In this document: positions 55,680-64,000 of the stretch, one piece after another
Numbering within the stretch: the stretch's first letter is position 1
How the letters are laid out: every line of letters begins with the position of its first letter
Made by a program: the position numbers and the translations under genes
Assembly (NCBI RefSeq): GCF_033958435.1
Contig: NC_134152.1
Span: 19,504,001 to 19,568,000, forward strand
Direction: 5' to 3'
From: Carettochelys insculpta
Lineage: Eukaryota; Chordata; Testudines; Carettochelyidae
Length of the DNA stretch: 64,000 nt
Notes under the pieces: generated by a model
Database searches by the model: none
What the model was told of the DNA's origin: nothing
What the model saw: the letters and a program-made list of their open reading frames with translations, nothing else

Positions 55680-55871
55680 GTTCACTGTAAGCTGAGGGCT
55701 GGTGCTGCCACCCAGGAGAGATTCAGGGGCTGCCCAGAGGATTAGCAGCGCTCCTATAGCCACCCACTGTGGGCAGCATGTGTTTCTATTGGTGGCGCAC
55801 ATCTGCCCATGCATTGGTGCGCATAAATAAATTTATTCTGACCAGGGATGGAAAAAATTAGAGGGAACATT
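55680..55871 (-). repeat. Dispersed repeat R7, copy 4
   Basis: Reverse of 27185-27351: CACCCAGGAGAGATTCAGGG, GGGCAGCATG, TGGTGCGCATAAATAAATTT, and AAAAATTAGAGGGAACATTG at its end. Confidence 0.6.
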
Positions 55872-56241
55872 GCTTTTGACTAAACTAATTTTGTGTCCTT
55901 GACGAATTTTGCCAGTCCCATTTTCACCCTGTTCCTAGAACGCTGACAAATATTTCAAGAGCGTCTTGTTGGCAGCATTTTAGCACGGTGGAGATCGCCC
56001 ATTTATTCCCACACTGGTGCCTTGACTGATTTCAGATCTATGCCCGTCCAAAGAGCCAGTTTGGGTGACTTGTAAACTAGTTTCCTGTTTGGAAGAAAAA
56101 AATAATGACATGGAGTCAGGTACTTGGTGAAACTGGTTTATTCACAAAATGCAGAGACTCTGTTTCTTTGACAATGATGGTGACAAATTGAACACTATCA
56201 AAAAGCACAGGAAATGCCCAACTACCCTTGACTGAAAACTA
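55872..56241. other. No recognised feature
   Basis: Anonymous DNA up to the TA target of the next element. Confidence 0.5.
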
Positions 56242-56577
56242 CAGGTCAAACCTCTCTAATCCAGAATTCTCTCATCTGGCAACATCCATAATCTGGCGTG
56301 ATTTTAGTTAGCCAGACAACCACTTATTCTGGGTGTAGCCAAGTTTTCCATGGTCCCGTAAAGTTTGTTTACAAGCATCAGTTCAGTCTCCATGCTCTGT
56401 CCTGTTATTTAGCAGTAATTTACCCCATATGTTTTCTAAGAGCCCAGTAAGCAGTGGCAGTGTTGGTAAGGCTGGCTAGACATTATTGACCTCCTGTAGT
56501 CGGGCACACTTTTCCTGGAATAGACAGTAATGTGATGCCCCTCCAGTTCTTTCATTCCTTCAAGTAGCCTTTCTAGA

Positions 56578-56843
56578 AATTGATAGACAGCTCAGGGAAG
56601 AACAGGCCAACTTCCAAACCAAGAGATCTTGTTCTGACCAAAAAGGAACTCTGAGTGATCATAGAACAGTCACTTGAGTGGAACTCTCCCTTTCACATAA
56701 CCTTTATAGACTTTGAAAAAGTGTTTGACAGCACTGAGAGAGACACTTTGTGGAAACTGCTGCCACACCATGGCATCCCATCCAAAATTATTAACCCGAT
56801 CTGTTCAACATATGAACCTTCAACGTGCCAAGTTGCTCACAAT
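56578..56843 (+). pseudogene. RTE-like LINE reverse transcriptase, part 1
   Basis: Translation gives REEQANFQTKRSC, then IIEQSLEWNSPFHITFIDFE, KVFDSTERDTLWKLL, HHGIPSKIINPI and CQVAHN: the RT fingers and first catalytic Asp region of an endonuclease/RT LINE (RTE-like by eye). It breaks at 56843, exactly where the Harbinger begins, and resumes at 61428. A frameshift lies before 56655. Confidence 0.8.
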
Positions 56844-57278
56844 AGTCGTGTCTACACGTGCACGCTACTTCGAAGTAGCGGCACTAACTTCGAAATAGCG
56901 CCCGTCACGGCTACACGTGTTGGGCGCTATTTTGATGTTAACGTTGACTTTAGGCGGCGAGACGTCGAAGCCGCTAACCCCATGAGGGGATGGGAATAGC
57001 GCCCTACTTCGACGTTGAACGTCGAAGTAGGGACCGTGTAGTCATTGCGCATCCCGCAACATCGAAATTGCGGGGTCCTCCATGGCGGCCATCAGCTGAG
57101 GGGTTGAGAGGTGCTCTCTCCAGCCCCTCAGCTCAATGGTGGCCACATGGAGCGGCCCCTTAAAGGTCCCCACCCCCTCCCTTCCTGTGCAGGAAGCTGA
57201 GAGAACGTGCAGGTGGCAGCCCAGACACACGGCCAGCCTGCACGTCTCTGAGTGCCACAGACACGCACCCCAGCTGTG

Positions 57279-57934
57279 ATGGCCGCACCCCCAGCGTCCC
57301 CAGGGGACCCCCCCCCCCCAAGGGGAGCCAGGGCAGCCAGGGCTCCCAGGCTGGCAACCAGGCCGGGAAGTGGCAGCGGGGCCCCTCCTGGACGGAGGCC
57401 GAGCTTCGAGACCTGCTGGGGCTCTGGAGCGAGGAGGAGGTGCTCCAGGTAATGGGGAGCAAGAGGCGGAACGCGGATGCGTTCGCTCAGCTGGCCGAGG
57501 GCCTGGCCGCCTGGGGTCACCCTGCCCGCACTCCAGATCATGTACGCAGTAAAGTGAAGGAGCTGCGGCAGGGTTATGCCCGGACCTGGGATGCAGCCGG
57601 CCGATCTGGGGCCACCCCCATCACTTGCCCCTTTTACAGGGAGCTCAGGGACATCCTGGGCCCCCGGCACACCTCCTCCCCTCCGGCCACGCTTGATACC
57701 CTCAGCTGAGGAGCCCCAGCAGGCCCCGGAGCTGGAGTCTGCCCCGGAGGTAAGCCCCACACCCCGGGGGCCCCCCCCCGGAGCCCACCCCTGGGGCACC
57801 GGAGCAGGAGGAGGAGGAGGAGGAGGGGGACTCCTCCTCTACTGACACCGGCCTGCACATCCTCCTGCCATCCTGGAGCAGCAGCCGGGCGTCTGCCCCC
57901 CGGGTGTCCCCTGACCGTGGGAGAGGACCTACAG
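57279..57934 (+). CDS. Harbinger Myb/SANT-like protein, exon 1 (frameshifted)
   Basis: The chosen start is ATG at 57279 (MAAPPASPG). The frame is lost in a run of 12 C (57308-57319). The next frame encodes the Myb/SANT-like trihelix domain at 57386-57660: SWTEAELRDLLGLW, DAFAQLAEGLAAWG, VRSKVKELRQGY and CPFYRELRDILG. Two further shifts (near 57690 and in the C-run near 57770) lead to an acidic stretch EEEEEEGDSSSTDTG. The exon ends at GGACCTACAG with donor GTATGT at 57935. The protein of PIF/Harbinger elements of this type binds the ends and brings the nuclease into the nucleus. Two of three breaks lie in C-runs, so they may be recent or assembly errors; I cannot decide. Confidence 0.8.
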
Positions 57935-58169
57935 GTATGTACCCCCCTGGTGTACACCCCCGGGTTGAAGGGCGGGGGTAATAGATATGTGGCCAGGGCC
58001 CTCCACATGCCCAGATGGCCATGGCCCCAAGGACAGCAGTGCCATGTCCCTCACAGGAGTGCATCAGCCCCTGCCCACCCCCCCCAGTACGACAGTGCCA
58101 TGCCCCATCCCTGGGGCTGGGGGGAGCGGAACCTCTAGGGTCCCCCGGGAGGAGGGGGTGGGACACCCC

Positions 58170-58203
<34 letters not shown>

Positions 58204-58757
58204 GTGATGGAGTTGGGGGAGTGCAAATGCGAGTCTCAGGCTAGATATGAGCAACCAGCTGAATAGCTCCCAGTGGCTAAGGATGATCCTGGGGCTACAA
58301 CTGGCAGGTTACACCTCTGCCCTGGACAAAGAGGAGGGAGGAGCCAAGCTGGCTTTGAATCGGGGGCCGCAGGTAAAGGCTAGGGGAAGGGAGAGCTGGA
58401 AGGCAGCCAGCCTGAGGAGGGGGAAAGCTACACCCCAGAGGGGCACCCCTCGGGGTCTTCTCCCCAGGACGGGTTGGAAGGACTGTCTCTGACTGCTGTA
58501 CTGTCACTTCTGGGAGAAACTGGGTATCTGTTGCCTAAGAAACCTCTCCTGTCAGAGACCCTGCTGAGTGAAGTGAGAGTCACTCCCGCCGGGGGACGGG
58601 GTGCAGTGCAGGGGGACCCTTGAACCCCATCACAGCAGCATCTCCCGGGGACGGGGATGGGGAACCTGCAGCACAGGGGTGGGGGGACAAGGGCCACGGC
58701 TCGGGGCCCACACTAACGCCTGTCTCCACTCTTCTTCCCCCGCCCTGTGTTCCGCAG
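57935..58757 (+). other. Intron of Harbinger Myb gene, with (CAG)10
   Basis: GTATGT donor at 57935 and TGTTCCGCAG acceptor ending at 58757; 823 bp. The junction G|CT restores an Ala codon and joins RGPT to AAPSEGPESA (phase 1). It contains ten uninterrupted CAG units at 58171-58200. Frames running through the intron are not credited. Confidence 0.65.
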
Positions 58758-59281
58758 CTGCACCATCGGAAGGACCAGAGAGCGCCGGCGAGGCTTCAAT
58801 GGTCCCAGAATCCCCTCCGGGGCCATTGCTCCAGGCCAGCCCCTCGGCGGAGGACCGACCGGCCCCCCAGCAGGCAAGACGGCGGACCCAGCACCAGCCG
58901 CCGGCGATGGACCCCCAGCTGCTGGCCCTCCACTGCCGGCAGGTGGAGGTCACGGAGCAGCGCCTGTGGGTGGAGCAACGCCGCCTCCACCTCCAGGAGC
59001 GGGCGCTGGCCTGGCACCAAGAGGCATGGGGGGCCTACATGGAGACATTCAACCGCATAGCGGACTACCTGGCCCCCCATGCTGCGCCGGCCACCGCTGC
59101 GCCCGCCCTGACTGCTCCACCCGCTGCGCCACCTGCTGCTCCGCTCGTCGCCACGTCGTCTGCTGTTGCCCCGCCACGGAGGGCTGTTCCGCCAAGGGAG
59201 ACCTGGGGCCAGCTGACACTCGCTGGACGTATCTGCCGGTCCGCCCAGCCCCCAGCCAGCCCCGGACAGGGCTGCGGCTGA
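58758..59281 (+). CDS. Harbinger Myb/SANT-like protein, exon 2
   Basis: A continuous frame to TGA at 59279-59281. It encodes a Ser/Pro/Glu-rich linker and a charged helical segment, VEVTEQRLWVEQRRLHLQE then RALAWHQEAWGAYMETFNRI, predicted coiled coil, followed by an Ala/Pro-rich tail. This is the dimerisation or partner-binding layout typical of Myb-like Harbinger proteins. The competing frame over the same bases is Gly/Pro-rich with no helical pattern and is rejected. Confidence 0.75.
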
Positions 59282-59691
59282 GGCAGGGCTCCCGGCTGCC
59301 CACCCCCAGTGCCGGACTATAAGGGCGTGGGGCCCAGGACGTGCCCCCCCCCCTTGTATATAGTTGGTATTTATTTATTTGTGCCCCCCCGTTTGCCCAG
59401 TCCCCCCCATGTAAATAGTTCTCCCCTTCCTTGTTATCCCTGTTTTTTTTTGTTAATATATACGTACGCTTTTCATATTTAAGTTAGTTAGAAGTTCCTG
59501 TATATAGTTTGTATTAGTTAGTTATAGAACAGAGTTGAAAGTAAACCAGTTTGATTTCACAAACAAGTGTCTGCTTCTATTTGTGCAGGAAAAGTGTGGG
59601 GGGGGTGCTGTTGGGTGCTCTGTGGTGTGGGCATAGGGGCAGGGAGTGTTGTGGAGGATGCGGGGGCGCGCAGTGGGGTGCCTGGCAGCAT
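59282..59691. other. Convergent 3' region between the two Harbinger genes
   Basis: Both genes end here. 59420-59560 is AT-rich (GTTAATATATACGTACGC, TTAGTTAGAAGTTCC). No AATAAA hexamer is seen on either strand within the region, so poly-A sites cannot be assigned. Confidence 0.6.
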
Positions 59692-60448
59692 TCACCCCAC
59701 AGCCTCATCGAAGTGGGCCCGCAGGGCCTCCTGGACCTGGGTCCCTTCGGGGTCCACCTGGTGACTGGGGGCAGCGGGTGGCTGCACGTCGGCCCTGCCG
59801 GCCTCCACAGCCCAGCCCTGAAAAAAGGCCTCCCCCTTGCTCTCCACCAGATTGTGTAGGGCACTGCACGCACCCACAATCTGGGGGATGTTGGTGGGGC
59901 CCGCATCCAGGCGGGTGAGGAGACATCTCCAGCGCCCTTTGAGGCGGCTAAATGAGCGCTCCACCACCTGGCGCGTGTGGTTCAGGCGTTGGTTGAAGCG
60001 CTCCTGGCTGGCAGAGAGATGGCCCGTGTACGGGTGCATGAGCCAGAGCCGGAGGGGGTATGCCGCATCTGCAATGACAGAGAGGGGCATGGTGGTGTCC
60101 CTCACAGGGCTCTCCCGCTGGGGGATGTAGGGTCCCCGCCTCCAGCTGGCGGCACAGGCCCCAGTTCCGGAAAACCCGGGCGTCATGGGTGCTGCCAGGC
60201 CAGCCCACATAAATGTCCTGGAAATGGCCCCGGCTGTCCACCAAGGCCTGGAGGACCACTGAGTGGTAGCCCTTCCGGTTTATGTAGCGTTCTCCACTGT
60301 GCGCCGGGGTGCGGATGGGGATGTGAGTCCCATCCAGAGCCCCGAAGCAATTGGGGAAGCCCAGGGTGGCAAAGCCCGCAATGGTGGCATCCGGGTCCCC
60401 CAGCCTGACGAGCCTGTGGAGGAGCATGGCATTGATGGTGCGCACGAC
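59692..60448 (-). CDS. HARBI1-type DDE nuclease, exon 2 (frameshifted)
   Basis: Minus strand. Acceptor CCCCTGCAG lies just above 60448. VVRTINAMLLHRLV is followed by CFGALDGTHIPIRTP (first Asp), GYHSVVLQALVDSRGHFQDI, YVGWPGSTHDARVFRN (second Asp), then after a frameshift near 60130-60145 SVIADAAYPL, RQVVERSFSRLKGRWRCL (the Glu) and a tail to the stop at 59692-59694. These are the DDE_Tnp_4 motifs in correct order and spacing, so all catalytic residues are present. The single shift lies in GGCGGGGACC. The enzyme excises and inserts the element at 3-bp targets. Part of it is overlapped by antisense frames, which lack motifs. Confidence 0.85.
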
Positions 60449-60606
60449 CTGCAGGGGAAGCACATAGGAGAGCACCAATGAGGGGTGAGCAGGGTGTGTG
60501 TGGCCCTCCCCTGCCCTGCCCGGGCCCCCCTGCCCTGCCCTGCCCTGCCTGGGCCCCCCTGCCCAGCCAGGGCTGCCTCCCCCACTCCCCCCGTGGGTCC
60601 TCTTAC
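60449..60606 (-). other. Intron of Harbinger nuclease gene
   Basis: Donor ATGGAG|GTAAGA (boundary at 60607/60606) and acceptor TTCCCCTGCAG|GTCGTG (60449/60448) give a 158-bp phase-0 intron, joining MEV to VRTINA. The same donor position is retained in the Harbinger B remnant at 13256. The intron has tandem GGGCAGGGCAGG units. Confidence 0.75.
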
Positions 60607-61097
60607 CTCCATGAGGACAGCCCTGACAGTGGCCTTGCCGACGCCAAACTGCTGGCCCACGGATTGGTAGCTGCCTGCAGTGGCCAGCTTCCAGACAGCG
60701 ATGCCGACCCGTTTCTCCACAGGGAGGGCACGCCGCATGGCGGTGTCCTGGTGCCTGAGTGCAGGGGCGAGCCACTGGCATAGCTCCATAAATGTCTGCC
60801 GGCTCATTCTAAAGTTCCTGCGCCAGCGGTCGTCGTCCCACTCCCCAAGCACCAGCCACTCCCACCAGTCGGTGCTGGTGGGGTAGCTCCACAGCCGCCG
60901 GCGTGTGAGGTGGGGGGGGGTCGGGGTGCTGCAGGGTTGGGGGTTGAGTCCTCCTCCCCTGAGGGCCGCTCCCCCTCCTGTGTGGCAAGGAGGTGCTCAG
61001 CTGCCTCCCGCATGGCATGGAGCAGGGCGAGCCCTGCTCCTGCAGGGGCGGCTGGGTGGACCTCTGGCGGCTGCTGCTGCTGCTGCTGGGGGTCCAT
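60607..61097 (-). CDS. HARBI1-type DDE nuclease, exon 1 (one frameshift)
   Basis: The start is ATG at 61097 (MDPQ followed by a Gln run), the same start kept in the 45200-45880 derivative. An Ala/Glu-rich N-terminus (LALLHAMREAAEHLLATQ) is followed by a shift in a run of nine G on the plus strand (60912-60920), then RRNFRMSRQTFMELCQWL, ALPVEKRVGIAVWKL, YQSVGQQFGVGKATVRAVLM. The last part is the helix-turn-helix and dimer region that precedes the DDE domain in HARBI1-like proteins. It ends at the donor at 60607. The sole break lies in a homopolymer. Confidence 0.85.
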
Positions 61098-61427
61098 GAC
61101 TGCGTCGCCCAAGGTCTGCGTGCCTATGGCTCTGCAGACCGCGTGCTGTGCAGGCTGAGTGTGCCTGGGAGGGGCCCTTTAAGGGAGCTGTTGCCCTGGA
61201 AGCGCTAGCCCGCCCTGTGACCCTGCCTGCAGCTGTGCCTGGCACCCCTATTTTGATGTGTGCTACTTTGGTGTGTAGACGTTCCCTCGCTGCGCCTATT
61301 TCAATGTGGTGCTGTGTTGCCAGCCCTGGAGGACGTGTAGACATTATTCATCGAAATAGCCTATTTTGATGTCGCCACATCGAAACAGGCTACTTCGATG
61401 TAGGCTTCACATGTAGACGTAGCTAAT

Positions 61428-62300
61428 GTGTCTTGACAGAATCCTTCAGCATACTCTCAGGAGTGTGAGAAGGGTGCCTATTTTCACCTATCCTGTTCTT
61501 AATCACAGTGGACTGGAATGTGAGCAGGACAACAGATGGCCATCGATGAAATGAGGCATTCAGTGGACGCTTTCCAAACAGCTAGAGGACATGGATTTTG
61601 CTGATGATGTCACTCTCCTTTCACTCCGACATAAATGCATGGAAGAAAAGATTGCAACACTAGACAAAACTGTCTCAGTGACTGAACTGAGCATTAACAA
61701 GGGAAAGACCAAGACAATGAGGATAAACCAGTCCAACACCACCATCACCACCCTGGGAGGGGATGACCTGGAAGATGTGGAGCAGTTCACCTACTTGGGC
61801 AGGGATGGAGGAACAGACAAGGATATCATTGCCAGGATAGGGAAAACAACAGCTGCATTCGATACTCTTCGTCCCATGTGGAGCTCACAAATAATATCTG
61901 TGAAGCCAAAACTGCAGATCTTCAACACAAATATGAAGAGTGTACTCTTGTATGGATGTGAGACCCGGTGTATGAAAAAGCCTTCAAATAACAAGCTACA
62001 GACATTTCTAAACAGATGCCTGAGGTATGTCCTTCACACCAAACGGGAAGACTCTGTCATAAATGAGCTTTGGAACAGAGCAGGACAAGAACCAGTTGAC
62101 ACTGAAATCAAGAGAAGAAAGTGGGGATGGCTAGGCCACACTCTCAGACAACCATCATCCAGCATAGTCTGTCAAGCTTTCACATGGAACCTGCACAGAA
62201 AACACACAAGAGGAAGACCTCAGACAATGGGAGATCTACTGAGACTGAAGAACTGGGGTACTCTTGGAGTCAGTTAGAACTTTTGCTCCAAGACAAAGTG
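61428..62300 (+). pseudogene. RTE-like LINE reverse transcriptase, part 2
   Basis: It resumes the LINE cut at 56843: LTESFSILSGV, EGCLFSPILFLITVDW, then the open frame 61591-62277 with DFADDVTLLS (catalytic DD), INKGKTKTMRIN, FTYLGRDGGTDKDI, YGCETRCMKK and WGWLGHTLRQPSSS, RKHTRGRPQTM. After 62277 the frame shifts to the end (KVE.TCR region), and a repeated AAGTC tail lies at 62352-62372. The open 229-codon frame is only the C-terminal half; stops and shifts before it make it inactive. Confidence 0.8.
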
Positions 62301-62445
62301 GAGGAAACTTGCAGATGACCTATGCTCCACTTGGAGTACAAGGGTTCAAGTCAGTAAGTCAAGTCAAGTCAAGTAGTCAGGCAAATTCTCTCATCAGGCA
62401 CCAATCAGGTCCTGAGGGTTCTGGATTAAAGAGGTTCAACCTGTA

Positions 62446-64000
62446 GTTTTCTTTAGAGCCCCCCTTATAGTTTCTCAGCCATTTCAATCAAACCTCCCAC
62501 TGTCTAAAAACATCCTGTTTTTTTCTACTTCTGCCTTTTATTTTGTTTTACATCTAGGAATCCCCTAGTCCAAGGCTTTCCTTGGACTGGACTGTCTGGA
62601 CTGTCCAGAAAGCTGTCCTGGCCACTAGCCCTCCTTTTGTGCAGCTGCTCTGCAACTCAAAGAAAGCTCAGAAAGGCATCTTTAACTTCACAGAGTGCTG
62701 TATACTGGGTATTACTGGGTGGTTGTACATCAGTGACCCTGTTGGAAACAGGCCCCTAATTCCCCTAGGCTCATTTCAATATTCAGTCTATTTCTACCAG
62801 GTTTTCATTATGTGTTTTACTTGAACTGGTTTGGCTGTTAATATAAGGAAAGAGAGGCTGAGTGTTCCGTAGCAGATGAGCCTGTTTCTAGTATCTGGGA
62901 AATTAATGCTAAAATGGGAAATTTATTGATTGACCAGTCTCAGTGTTACAAAGAAGATCTTGGAAACATGTTTCTACAGTAAATCTCAAGTGGGGGCTTA
63001 TGCTGGCTCCTGGGTTAAGCGATTCTAGGTAACATTACTATTAACATTTTGAAGAATCAAATCTTCACAGTCAGGAGTGAGTCATAAGGAACTTCAAAGG
63101 CCTTGTGAGAATTGTAAGGGTACAATTTCAGGCACAACACATTCCATTAATATTTTCATCATTGTTGAACTGGCTGTCTGTGCTTTTAATTAGACTGCTG
63201 GTTGTAGCTTTATGCCACTTTTGAAGAGTCCATTGCACTTTAAGTGATCCAAATGTTGCTTATCCCAGAGACCCAAAGAAGCTTTTAAATTTTATGGTGG
63301 GTGATTCATGTGACATGTTCCTGACTGTCATCTTAAATAGGATAAAGATGAGTCACAACAGAAAAAGTGGGATGCATGACTGGGAAACGTGTTGCCAACA
63401 AACCTTAGGAGCTGCTGCCTTCAGTTTACCTTGTGGGCATACTCTAAGATGATTTGGGGCCATATTTAAGTCAAATTCAAGGTTTTACCTAGAGGTAGAA
63501 TATACTTTTGTGTTGAACTCATCATAAGAAGATAGCTTTTCTTTTCTAATTTCAGTCATTCTCTTTAGATGGCAATAAAATCACTTTGTTGGCCACTCTC
63601 CATATTCTTTAAGGCCAAAATATGATTACTTCACTTGCATGAGAAGTCCCCTTCAGCTATGCTTATAAATGAAGTGATTGCAATTTGGGCTTTCCATAGA
63701 ACAGTTTACTGAAGAACTAATGCATTTACTCCGATCACATCAAACTGCTTCTGTGAAATGAAAAGGATTTAAGGTTCAATTTCAAAAGCACCAGAGGCCT
63801 ACTGCTGGTGGTGTTAGTTATTAACATGCTAAATTTCCAGTCCGAGGAAAGAAGTGAGTTTTGCAGTGTGATATCAAGGTAGCATGGGAAAGGCATTACA
63901 CAGATTTGACCAATTATTGAGGATTTCTTCACCTGGTATTCTTGAATTAATCCTTGGGTTCTGTTGATGGAAGAGTGGTAGATGTTTGTAAATGGTCTGG
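62446..64000. other. No recognised feature
   Basis: Anonymous DNA to the end of the window; no supported gene or named repeat. Confidence 0.5.

Larger units (their letters stand above)
56844..61424. mobile_element. Complete two-gene PIF/Harbinger transposon (Harbinger A)
   Basis: 4581 bp with ends AGTCGTGTCTACACGTGC and, in reverse complement, AGCTACGTCTACATGTG. AAT flanks at 56841-56843 and 61425-61427. It splits one LINE copy, fixing both boundaries. Subterminal repeats (CTTCGAAGTAGCG, TTCGACGTTGAACGTCGAAG) are likely binding sites for its proteins. It carries a plus-strand Myb/SANT gene and a minus-strand nuclease converging on 59282-59691. Base composition of the gene part is strongly GC-rich compared with its surroundings. 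Confidence 0.9.
56242..62443. mobile_element. TA-flanked Tigger/pogo-like element hosting later insertions
   Basis: Left end CAGGTCAAACCTCTCTAATC and, in reverse complement of the right end, CAGGTTGAACCTCTTTAATC. TA is present at 56240-56241 and 62444-62445. The element's own sequence remains at 56242-56550 and about 62370-62443 and is related to 2662-2830. Between them lie an RTE-like LINE and the Harbinger. No transposase of its own remains. Confidence 0.65.

Noticed and set aside
57128..57799. 223-codon antisense frame over the Myb gene
   Set aside because: Gly/Pro-rich, GC-driven, lacks any motif; the plus strand carries the conserved Myb/SANT domain and splice signals.
58747..59322. 191-codon alternative frame over Myb exon 2
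   Set aside because: Low-complexity Gly/Pro/Ala product; the neighbouring frame has the helical QRLWVEQRRLHLQE segment and joins exon 1 in phase.

Overview
The window reads as intergenic or intronic DNA from a large reptile genome, most probably a turtle. I infer this from repeat content, not from a host gene. The CR1 LINE 3' ends carry the tail and subfamilies familiar from turtles and crocodilians. Penelope-like elements (PLEs), hAT and Harbinger MITEs of a turtle-like repertoire are abundant, and old MIR-type SINEs are present. I found no convincing host exon, rRNA, CRISPR array or prokaryotic feature. Nearly all short open frames are chance frames. The coding sequences that hold up all belong to transposable elements.

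Layout. 1-367 is one end of a Harbinger element cut by the window edge. 0.37-12.7 kb is mostly anonymous DNA with scattered MITEs (775-1049, 6723-7114), a Tc/mariner-type element (7344-8031) and PLE fragments (4902, 5361, 10086). 12.7-16.2 kb holds two inverted half-copies of a second Harbinger family, one carrying a Myb/SANT-like gene, and a CR1 that one half interrupts. 16.4-38.8 kb is sparse: hAT elements with 8-bp target duplications (17663, 31036, 35067), foldback MITEs (24083, 35914), MIRs, a CR1 tail and PLE pieces. 38.84-42.0 kb is the PLE-rich core: an inverted PLE dimer with a GIY-YIG gene remnant, a TIR element with an internal minisatellite, and a nested pair of PLE dimers. 45.2-48.7 kb has a Harbinger internal-deletion derivative, a hAT element, and a CR1 whose reverse-transcriptase frame is open. 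50.7-55.9 kb has more MITEs and LINE tails.

56.24-62.44 kb is the most elaborate region. A TA-flanked element with Tigger/pogo-like ends contains an RTE-like LINE fragment, and that fragment is split by a 4.58-kb two-gene Harbinger transposon. Its genes are convergent: a Myb/SANT-like DNA-binding protein (+, two exons) and a HARBI1-type DDE nuclease (-, two exons). In this superfamily the two proteins act together, the Myb-like protein helping the nuclease reach the nucleus and the transposon ends. The short copies at 1-367 and 45200-45880 share its ends and could have been moved by it.

The most interesting signal is in the PLE tails. At least three PLE subfamilies carry a hammerhead-ribozyme core (CUGANGA, stem II, GAAA, then a 2-bp stem III ending in a cleavable base). 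Stem II is paired differently in different subfamilies (GUGGG/CCCAC versus GUGAG/CUCAC). Several insertions are inverted dimers carrying the motif on both strands and flanked by 13-14-bp target duplications.
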